Below are positions 52,929-59,428 of a stretch of DNA of 59,428 nucleotides, piece by piece. The stretch is taken from assembly GCA_017381935.1 (NCBI GenBank), contig JAFOBG010000056.1, positions 1 through 59,428 on the forward strand, written 5' to 3'. This DNA is from Alistipes sp. (lineage in GTDB: Bacteria > Bacteroidota > Bacteroidia > Bacteroidales > Rikenellaceae). The stretch's first letter is position 1; every line of letters starts with the position of its first letter. The notes beneath the pieces are model-generated. The model was not told the origin of the DNA. It ran no database searches and worked only from the letters and a program-made list of their open reading frames with translations. The translations under genes and the position numbers were made by a program.

Positions 52929-55058
52929 TTATTTAAGGTACTTATCTAACCAACCGAAAAATTCACGATTCCATACAAGCGAATTTTGTGGTTTAAATAC
53001 CTGATGTGCCTCATTTTCAAACTCTACAAGTCGAGCATCAAGGCCTCTCATGCGGGCAGCTGTAAAGGCTTGAAGTGATTGAGTATAAGGGATTCTAAAG
53101 TCGTACTCACCTGTGAAAATCAAGATAGGTGTATCCCATTTGTCAACCGACTTATGAGGAGAGTTTGCATAGGAGCGCATTGCGGTCTTGTTGCTCTTAT
53201 CCCAATAGTTGCCACCATAGTCGTTATTGACAAAGAATAGCTCCTCTGTTTCACCATACATTGCATCAAAATTAAATATTCCGCAGTGTGCAATAAATGC
53301 CTTAAAACGCTTCTGGTGGTGTCCAGCAAGGTAGAATACGGAGTATCCTCCATACGATGCACCCACGCAACCTAAACGTTCTTTGTCGCACCAAGGCTCG
53401 CAAGCCACATCATCAATAGCTGAGAGATAGTCTCGAATATTCTGTCCTGAATAGTCTCCGGAAATCTGATCAAGCCATTGTTGACCGAAAGATGGTAAAC
53501 CTCTGCGATTTGGAGCTACAACAACATATCCTTGAGCTGCCATGAGTTGGAAGTTCCAACGATAACTCCAGAATTGAGAAACAACACTTTGAGGTCCTCC
53601 CTGACAATAGAGTAGGGTAGGATACTTCTTAGCAGGGTCGAAGTCTGGTGGTAGAATGACCCAAACAAGCATCTGCTTACCGTCTGTAGTCTTTACCCAA
53701 CGCTTCTGGACCTCGCCCATTTTGATATTGTCGTATATACTCTTATTTACACTAGTAATTTGCTTCAACTCTCCATTGTTTAAATCTACCTCAAAGAGTT
53801 CTGTTGCCATAGAGATAGTCTGAATAGATGCAACGCATCGGCCACCTCCTAATGAGAAAGAGGTAATATCGTGATCTCCTGATGTAATTACCTGAACATC
53901 ATTTCCTTCTGTTGTTACACGGCAAATTTGATGAGTCGCCTCAATTGGAGCGATAAAGTAGAGAGTCTCTTCGTCAGCCCAAACAACATTGTTTGCATGG
54001 TAGTCGAAATTAGCTGTAAGTTCCTTCATTTTACCACTCTGCAGATAGTAGATGAATAGACGCTCCTTGTCTGCCTCATTACCTGCACGGCGCTGTGAAC
54101 GGAATGCTATTTTACTACCATCTGGAGACCAGACCGGATATTTGTCATAGCCGACAAATGTTTCAAGAGCTACCTGACCATTAAACTTCAGACGCTCTGC
54201 ATCATCTTTGCAGATATTGAATGTGTGATTTTGCTCTACAATATGTACAAATATGTCTGAATCTGTAGATACAGCATACTCTTTACCTGTCAGAGGCTTA
54301 CAAGTGAATGCAATTTGCTTACCGTGTGGGTGCCAAGCAATCTCACTATCATCGAAGTATGGAGCAAGTGGCGTATCCCATGGCGCATCAGCACCTGTAA
54401 TATCACGAGCCTCTCCCATTACACCATTGCTAAGTGGTGCAATGAAGATATGACGATAACTGCCCTCATCCCAATAATCCCAATGACGAACCATCAAATC
54501 GTCATAGATTCGGGCCTTCGATTTAGGCATATCTTTGTGTACATCTGCAGAGCGAATATCTTTAACTTGCACAGATTTTACATAGTGCAAAGCTGTGCAG
54601 TCAGAGTTTACGCCAAAGCCTTCAACACCACCATCAATATCGGTAATCTGTCTTACATTTTGACCCATTTTGTCCATGCTCCATACTTGCATGCTTCCAC
54701 TGCGATTTGAAAGGAACCAAATGTTGCCATCTCCACCCCAACGAGCAGCTGTGTTGTTGGAAGATGTATCAGTAAGCTCTTTACTATCACCGCTTTGCAT
54801 GTCCAATGCGTAGATGCGTGTAACTCCACGATTCTCCTTTACCGAGTAGTCTGTTACAGTATAGAGAAGGGTTGTTCCATCGGCTGAAATCTCTGATGAG
54901 CCTATGCGTCTCATCTTCCACATAACCTCAGGAGTCAGTCGTGCCGCTGCAATCTGATCTGTTGTCAGTTCGTTCTCAATTACCAGCGGCTGTGCAGGCT
55001 CAGAGCAGCTACTAAGAGCCATTGCAAGTGTTGCCATAATCAAAAAACTTTTTTTCAT
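52929..55058 (-). CDS. S9 family prolyl oligopeptidase / dipeptidyl peptidase lipoprotein
   Basis: The 709-residue protein has a lipoprotein signal (ending LSSC), an N-terminal beta-propeller built from WD-like units (about 40-440), and a C-terminal alpha/beta hydrolase domain. The catalytic serine is S568 in GASYGGY, the aspartate lies in TGEYDFRIPYTQS, and the histidine in NEAHQVFKP. This is the DPP5/S9C-type layout: it removes dipeptides from imported or host peptides in the envelope. It is monocistronic and divergent from the Nudix gene. Confidence 0.9.
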   Translation of the reverse strand: MKKSFLIMATLAMALSSCSEPAQPLVIENELTTDQIAAARLTPEVMWKMRRIGSSEISADGTTLLYTVTDYSVKENRGVTRIYALDMQSGDSKELTDTSSNNTAARWGGDGNIWFLSNRSGSMQVWSMDKMGQNVRQITDIDGGVEGFGVNSDCTALHYVKSVQVKDIRSADVHKDMPKSKARIYDDLMVRHWDYWDEGSYRHIFIAPLSNGVMGEARDITGADAPWDTPLAPYFDDSEIAWHPHGKQIAFTCKPLTGKEYAVSTDSDIFVHIVEQNHTFNICKDDAERLKFNGQVALETFVGYDKYPVWSPDGSKIAFRSQRRAGNEADKERLFIYYLQSGKMKELTANFDYHANNVVWADEETLYFIAPIEATHQICRVTTEGNDVQVITSGDHDITSFSLGGGRCVASIQTISMATELFEVDLNNGELKQITSVNKSIYDNIKMGEVQKRWVKTTDGKQMLVWVILPPDFDPAKKYPTLLYCQGGPQSVVSQFWSYRWNFQLMAAQGYVVVAPNRRGLPSFGQQWLDQISGDYSGQNIRDYLSAIDDVACEPWCDKERLGCVGASYGGYSVFYLAGHHQKRFKAFIAHCGIFNFDAMYGETEELFFVNNDYGGNYWDKSNKTAMRSYANSPHKSVDKWDTPILIFTGEYDFRIPYTQSLQAFTAARMRGLDARLVEFENEAHQVFKPQNSLVWNREFFGWLDKYLK

Positions 55059-55072
55059 ATCGAATTATTTAC

Positions 55073-55080
55073 TAAATTTG
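55073..55080 (+). promoter_or_regulatory. -7 promoter element for the Nudix-porX operon
   Basis: TAAATTTG followed by CA matches the consensus and ends five bases before the Nudix start codon, so the transcript may begin at or within a few bases of the ATG. Confidence 0.6.
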
Positions 55081-55084
55081 CAAT

Positions 55085-55690
55085 ATGTTAATAGCCTATT
55101 TTACCGATTGTGCACTTAAATTTGTTCCTGCCGATTACTCTCCGACAGAGGGCGAGTATGTGCTTAGTAAAGATGAACTATCAAGGGCGAAAGTAATCAA
55201 AATTTTTCAATCGTGCAACACTATTGTTGTGCCGTGCAGTGATTGTAAAGCCGAATTTTCTCGTTTTGCCTCTTCGTTTAAGTGGGTTGAAGCAGCCGGA
55301 GGGGTAGTTGTTAATAGCAGAGCAGAGATATTGATGATTTATCGTAGAGGGCGTTGGGATTTGCCGAAAGGTCGTATAGATTTTGGTGAGGATGCGGCAA
55401 CGGCAGCATGCCGAGAAGTAGTTGAGGAGACAGGTGTCGCAGGCGTGAAAATTGTAGATACTTTGAGCAATACTCTACATTGTTATAACGTTTATGGAGA
55501 GTGGGAGATGAAACTTACACACTGGTTTGTTATGAGCTGCCAGAGTGAGAAAACTATCCCGCAGAGTGAGGAAGATATTGAATTGGTAAAGTGGTGCGTA
55601 AAAGAGCAAGTTGTTGAAAATAAGAAAAATACATATCCAACTATAATAGAAGTAATAGATGAGTACGCTGGCAAATATACTTTGGGTTGA
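55085..55690 (+). CDS. Nudix hydrolase
   Basis: The 201-residue protein carries an exact Nudix box, G96-x5-E102-x7-R110-E-x2-E114-E115-x-G117, in a domain covering about 67-190. It cleaves a nucleoside diphosphate linked to another group; the substrate is unknown. An N-terminal region of about 65 residues precedes the domain. It overlaps the porX start by 32 bases and so is co-expressed with it. Confidence 0.9.
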   Translation: MLIAYFTDCALKFVPADYSPTEGEYVLSKDELSRAKVIKIFQSCNTIVVPCSDCKAEFSRFASSFKWVEAAGGVVVNSRAEILMIYRRGRWDLPKGRIDFGEDAATAACREVVEETGVAGVKIVDTLSNTLHCYNVYGEWEMKLTHWFVMSCQSEKTIPQSEEDIELVKWCVKEQVVENKKNTYPTIIEVIDEYAGKYTLG

Positions 55691-57218
55691 TGATGAGATA
55701 GAGCTTCTTAAGCCTCACATCTTGACTTTGAAAAATAAAGGGTGTCAGGTCGATACATGTAACAATGGCTACGATGCTATTGACATGGTTACCGATACGG
55801 CTTATGATATGATAATCCTTGATGAGATGATGCCGGGTATGACAGGTCTTGAGACTCTGCCTCTTATTAAGGATATTCGCCCTACCACGCCGGTAGTTAT
55901 GGTTACCAAATCTGAGGAGGAGGATATTATGGATAAGGCTATTGGTAGTAAGATAGCCGATTATATCATAAAGCCGGTCAACCCAAGTCAGATTTTGTTG
56001 CTCATAAAGAAACATGTACACTCTCGCCAGCTTGTTACAGAGCAGGCTACGGCAGATTATCGTGCCGAGTTTGGCAGAATTTCTCAGATGGCAGATAATG
56101 CCACTACTTTCCGCCAATGGTGTAATATATATCGCAAACTTGTCTCTTGGGATATAGAACTCTCTGCCTCTGCCGATGATAGTATTAAGGAGGTTCTGCA
56201 GTATCAGAAAAATGAGGTTAATCAGTCATTCTGTCGCTTTGTTTGCCGTCAATATAAGAGTTGGATAAATGAGAGGGATGAATCGACTCCTGTCATGTCG
56301 CATACCCTTATGCGCTCTAATATACTGCCTGTTGTAGATACCAACCCGAAGACGACATTGTTGCTTATTGATAACTTCCGTTATGACCAATGGCGAGCTA
56401 TTAGCCACATGCTCAATGGCTACTATAATGTTGAGACGGATGATTTCTATTGCTCTATTTTGCCTACGGCAACCCAATACGCCCGTAACTCTATCTTTGC
56501 CGGCCTTATGCCTGTGTCGATAGATAAACTTATGCCAAATAAATGGCTTAATGACAACGAAGAGGGTGGCAAGAATATGTACGAGGAGGACTTTTTGCGT
56601 CGTCAGCTTAGTCAGATGGGTAAAGATTATCGCATTTCGTTTGATAAACTTGTCAGACCGGAGGCAGGCCGTAAGTTGATAGATAATATCCGTCGTGTTT
56701 ATGATGCCGATTTTTCGATTATTATCTATAATTTCCTCGATATCCTCTCCCATGCTCGTACAGAAACAGAGATTCTTCGTCAGCTTACAGAGGATGACGC
56801 ATCATTCCGTTCTCTTACACGCTCTTGGTTTGAACACTCTGAGCTATATACTCTGCTTAAAATGCTATCTGAGCGTGGGCATACGGTCATTATCACTTCG
56901 GACCATGGTACGGTGAGGGTTGATAATCCTGTCAGGGTGCAGGGCGATAGAGAGACCTCGGCAAATCTGAGATATAAGACGGGTCGAAATTTGGCATATA
57001 ACTATAAAGAGGTCTATGAGATAACTAAGCCTGAGCAGATAGGTTTGCCATCGTCTAACCTTACATCAAGCTATATCTTTGCATATAACCATGATTTCTT
57101 GGTCTATAATAACGATGCTAATCGCCATATCCGCTATTACCGTGATACCTTCCAACATGGCGGAATATCTATGGAGGAGATGATTGTTCCATTTATTGTC
57201 CTTCAACCCAAACGATAG
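55659..57218 (+). CDS. porX: PorX, response regulator with PglZ domain
   Basis: The 519-residue protein is the response regulator that controls type IX secretion genes in Bacteroidetes such as Porphyromonas. Residues 1-120 are a receiver domain with acidic pocket D11/D12, phospho-acceptor D55 (ILDEMMPG), T83 and K105. The C-terminal half is a PglZ-type alkaline-phosphatase-fold domain (LLLIDNFRYDQWRAI, TATQYARNSIFAGL, IITSDHGTVRV), found in place of a DNA-binding domain. The length matches PorX proteins. The cognate kinase PorY and the secretion genes are not in the window. The gene starts inside the Nudix gene (32-base overlap). Confidence 0.92.
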   Translation: MSTLANILWVDDEIELLKPHILTLKNKGCQVDTCNNGYDAIDMVTDTAYDMIILDEMMPGMTGLETLPLIKDIRPTTPVVMVTKSEEEDIMDKAIGSKIADYIIKPVNPSQILLLIKKHVHSRQLVTEQATADYRAEFGRISQMADNATTFRQWCNIYRKLVSWDIELSASADDSIKEVLQYQKNEVNQSFCRFVCRQYKSWINERDESTPVMSHTLMRSNILPVVDTNPKTTLLLIDNFRYDQWRAISHMLNGYYNVETDDFYCSILPTATQYARNSIFAGLMPVSIDKLMPNKWLNDNEEGGKNMYEEDFLRRQLSQMGKDYRISFDKLVRPEAGRKLIDNIRRVYDADFSIIIYNFLDILSHARTETEILRQLTEDDASFRSLTRSWFEHSELYTLLKMLSERGHTVIITSDHGTVRVDNPVRVQGDRETSANLRYKTGRNLAYNYKEVYEITKPEQIGLPSSNLTSSYIFAYNHDFLVYNNDANRHIRYYRDTFQHGGISMEEMIVPFIVLQPKR

Positions 57219-57229
57219 CCCCATCTAAA

Positions 57230-57267
57230 CACAGCAAGGCGTAAATTCTACGCCTTGCTGTGTTTTT
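57230..57267. terminator. bidirectional terminator between porX and the second LRR gene
   Basis: A 14-bp perfect stem CACAGCAAGGCGTA/TACGCCTTGCTGTG with an AATTC loop is followed by TTTTT. Confidence 0.9.
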
Positions 57268-57282
57268 GTATATTGGTAATGC

Positions 57283-59428
57283 TTAGAAATTGTACGGTTC
57301 TATCGCATCAGCATACTCTTTCCAACCATCGGCGACCTTGTAAGCATTTACTGACTCGGTAGGGACATAGATTTTATGATCTGAAGCGTTGTTTTCGAAA
57401 GCATCCCATGGTATAGATTGCCCCAATGTAGGAGGAGTTGTGGGTTTACAAAATACGCTTGTCAAATCATAACATTTGCCGAAAGCATAAGATTCAATCT
57501 CTGTTACACCATTTCCAATAGTTACGCTTGTCAAACCAGGGCAATATTCGAAAGCCTGATATCCAATCTTCGTTACGCTATCAGGAATAGTAATGCTTGT
57601 TAAACCAGAGCAATGGTAGAAAACCCTAACTCCAATCGAAGTTACACCGTTTCCAATAGCAATATTTGTCAAACCAGAGCAAAGATGGAATGCATAATCT
57701 CCAATCGAAGTTACGCTATCAGGAATAGTTATGTTCGTCAAACCATCGCAAGAAATGAAAGCATCATGTCCAATCTCTGTAACACTATCAGGAATAGTAA
57801 CGCTTGTCAAACTATCGCACTCATAGAAAGCATTAGTTCCAATCTTCGTTACCTCGCCGTCAAAAGTGATTATACCCTTGCCTGTGGTTGTATCAAAAGT
57901 GTGGTCTGTGATATTTGCACCAAAAGTGTCAACTGTCCAATTGTCTTTTACAACTTTCTCTGTTGCTGTGTACCAAATCTCGTTAGTTGCGGGAAGTGTT
58001 GCAGGGTCTGCAACAATTGCGTCAGCATACTCTTTCCAACCATCGGCCTCTTTGTAAGCATCTACCGACTCTGCAGGTACATATATTTTGCGGTTTGTTG
58101 CGTTGTCGTCGAAAGCATCCCATGGTATAGATTGCCCCAATGTAGGAGGAGTTGTGGGTTTACAAAATACACTTGTCAAACCATTGCAATCGGAGAAAGC
58201 AGAACTTCCAATTTCAGTTACACTATCAGGAATAGTTACACTTGTCAAACCAGAGCAATAACAGAAAGTTCCTTCTCCAATCTCTGTTACTCCATCAGGA
58301 ATAGTTACACTTGTCAAACCATCGCAATAACCGAAAGCATTTTCTCCAATCTCTGTTACATTATCAGGGATGGTAATATTCGTTAAACCTGAGCAATTAA
58401 GGAAAGCACAATTTCCAATCCTCGTTACTCCATCAGGGATTGTGTATTCTGTATCTGTACACCCAATAGCATAAGCGACGAGTGTATTGTCCACAATAAT
58501 TGCTTTTTTGTCAGATGTGGCAAATTTTCCATTAAATTCTGTGATAGGACAACTTCCGAAGGTTTCTTCTCCAATTTTTGTTACACTATCAGGAATAGTA
58601 ACATTTGTCAAATCATAGCAATGAGAGAAAGCACCATATCCAATCTCGGTTACACCATTTCCAATAGTAACACTTGTCAAACCAGAGCAAAGATGGAATG
58701 CATAATCTCCAATCGAAGTTACGCTATCAGGAATAGTTATGCTTGTCAAACCTGCACAAGATATGAATGCAACATTTCCAATCTCAGTTACGCTGTTTGG
58801 AATAATTACATCTGTCAATCCGCAACCCCAGAAAGCACCATTTCCAATCTCTGTTACACCATTTCCAATAGCAATATTTGTCAAACCAGAGCAATAATAG
58901 AAAGTCTGCTCTCCAATCGAAGTTACACTATCAGGAATAGTTATGCTTGTCAAACTACGGCACTCGTAGAAAGCCTGCGTTCCAATCTTAGTTACCTCCC
59001 CGTCAAAAGTAATCACGCCCTTGCCTGTGGTTGTGTCAAAAGTGTGGTCTGTGATATTTGCACCAAAAGTGTCAACTGTCCAATTGTCTTTTACAACTTT
59101 CTCTGTTGCTGTGTACCAAATCTCGTTAGTAGCAGGCTCGGTGGGTTTGCCATTGATTGTAAGGGCAGTCATTGGCTGAATGGCGTTACGAGAGATTGTA
59201 AGAGGCGAGGTGGTTGATTTTTCAACTACAGTGCCGTCTGCGCAGGTAACTTTTACTGTAATACCACTCTCAAAGGTCTGTGGTGGCAGAATAAGGTAGA
59301 AGTCGGTTACTGTATCACTATTCAAAGCAACGCCCTCCTCGCCGCAGTTAAGAGCAACCGTTGTAACATAGTCCTCAGGGTCGATAAGTGTTCCTCCTAC
59401 CTCGCCATCGTCTGTAGTAGGGTCCTCA
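57283..59428 (-). CDS. BspA-type LRR surface protein, 5'-truncated by the window
   Basis: The reading frame stays open to the right edge, so only the C-terminal 715 codons are seen and the start, signal peptide and any lipobox lie outside. The visible part begins with a beta-rich fimbrillin-like segment (DTVTDFYLILPPQTF). It then has two copies of a module: an NEIWYTATEKV lead-in, a series of 23-residue BspA-type LRRs (SITIPDSVTSIG, AFYECRSL), and a closing CKPTTPPTLGQSIPWDAF and DGWKEYADAI segment. The same lead-in occurs in the LRR lipoprotein at 25882-29718. It probably binds host or bacterial surfaces. Confidence 0.85.
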   Translation of the reverse strand, partial: EDPTTDDGEVGGTLIDPEDYVTTVALNCGEEGVALNSDTVTDFYLILPPQTFESGITVKVTCADGTVVEKSTTSPLTISRNAIQPMTALTINGKPTEPATNEIWYTATEKVVKDNWTVDTFGANITDHTFDTTTGKGVITFDGEVTKIGTQAFYECRSLTSITIPDSVTSIGEQTFYYCSGLTNIAIGNGVTEIGNGAFWGCGLTDVIIPNSVTEIGNVAFISCAGLTSITIPDSVTSIGDYAFHLCSGLTSVTIGNGVTEIGYGAFSHCYDLTNVTIPDSVTKIGEETFGSCPITEFNGKFATSDKKAIIVDNTLVAYAIGCTDTEYTIPDGVTRIGNCAFLNCSGLTNITIPDNVTEIGENAFGYCDGLTSVTIPDGVTEIGEGTFCYCSGLTSVTIPDSVTEIGSSAFSDCNGLTSVFCKPTTPPTLGQSIPWDAFDDNATNRKIYVPAESVDAYKEADGWKEYADAIVADPATLPATNEIWYTATEKVVKDNWTVDTFGANITDHTFDTTTGKGIITFDGEVTKIGTNAFYECDSLTSVTIPDSVTEIGHDAFISCDGLTNITIPDSVTSIGDYAFHLCSGLTNIAIGNGVTSIGVRVFYHCSGLTSITIPDSVTKIGYQAFEYCPGLTSVTIGNGVTEIESYAFGKCYDLTSVFCKPTTPPTLGQSIPWDAFENNASDHKIYVPTESVNAYKVADGWKEYADAIEPYNF
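57304..59131 (-). repeat. tandem module duplication within the second LRR gene
   Basis: The closing segment CAGCATACTCTTTCCAACC at 57309 recurs at 58023, an offset of 714 bases. The lead-in around 57901-57988 recurs around 59043-59131, an offset of about 1142 bases. The two modules are highly similar in DNA but differ in length, because the left-hand (C-terminal) copy has fewer LRRs. This points to recent duplication with repeat-number change. Confidence 0.8.

Noticed and set aside
57613-59217. Long plus-strand frames (257 and 198 codons) in the second LRR gene
   Set aside because: They are antisense products of the repeated LRR sequence, with repeating Cys/Arg-rich text and no promoter.

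Overview
The window reads as a chromosomal segment of a Bacteroidales bacterium. Promoters match the Bacteroidetes -7 element (TAnnTTTG). Genes lack Shine-Dalgarno sequences. The gene content is typical of the order: PorX, a reverse rubrerythrin, a serC-serA-DUF1015 cluster, NadD with a TPR tail, and DUF4493/PCMD/fimbrillin-type and BspA-type LRR surface lipoproteins. A Rikenellaceae/Alistipes-like origin is a guess; the sequence alone does not settle the genus. I saw no prophage, insertion sequence or CRISPR array.

Layout. Bases 1-200 hold the 5S rRNA end of an rRNA operon and its terminators, followed by about 300 bases with no convincing gene but one copy of a dispersed intergenic repeat. 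Bases 580-8000 carry a formate/nitrite-type channel, aspS, tadA, a TPR secreted protein, a thioredoxin-fold lipoprotein (DUF5106), reverse rubrerythrin and a serine-type sulfatase. Bases 8000-16500 are housekeeping: serC-serA-DUF1015 (serine synthesis), then yicC-gmk-nadD-ddl-DUF3109-M23/LysM peptidase. Bases 16600-19520 are translation genes: rplM-rpsI, a structured leader, and rpsB-tsf.

Bases 19580-25775 form a tightly coupled minus-strand operon: an AddA-like helicase-nuclease, an ABC exporter, an HprK-like kinase and an S24/S26 peptidase-like protein. The last three resemble peptide modification and export modules, but no precursor or maturase is visible. Bases 25880-29720 encode a large lipoprotein with collagen-like GXY tracts, a BACON-like domain and BspA LRRs. 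Next come YtxH, a small membrane protein and DsbD. An AraC regulator precedes a strongly expressed-looking lipoprotein with GLUG-like repeats; then come a K+-channel-like protein with an unusual filter, tRNA-Met(CAT), a Na/Pi cotransporter and a Ca/Na exchanger.

Bases 41600-52800 hold the most unusual locus. A second AraC regulator is convergent with an eight-gene minus-strand operon of five surface lipoproteins (one fimbrillin-like, three DUF4493-type of which one ends in PCMD, and one further PCMD protein), two paralogous outer-membrane beta-barrels and an HD hydrolase. It looks like an uncharacterised cell-surface assembly. The window ends with an S9 peptidase lipoprotein, a Nudix-porX pair (PorX is a response regulator linked to type IX secretion) and a second BspA LRR protein truncated by the window edge.
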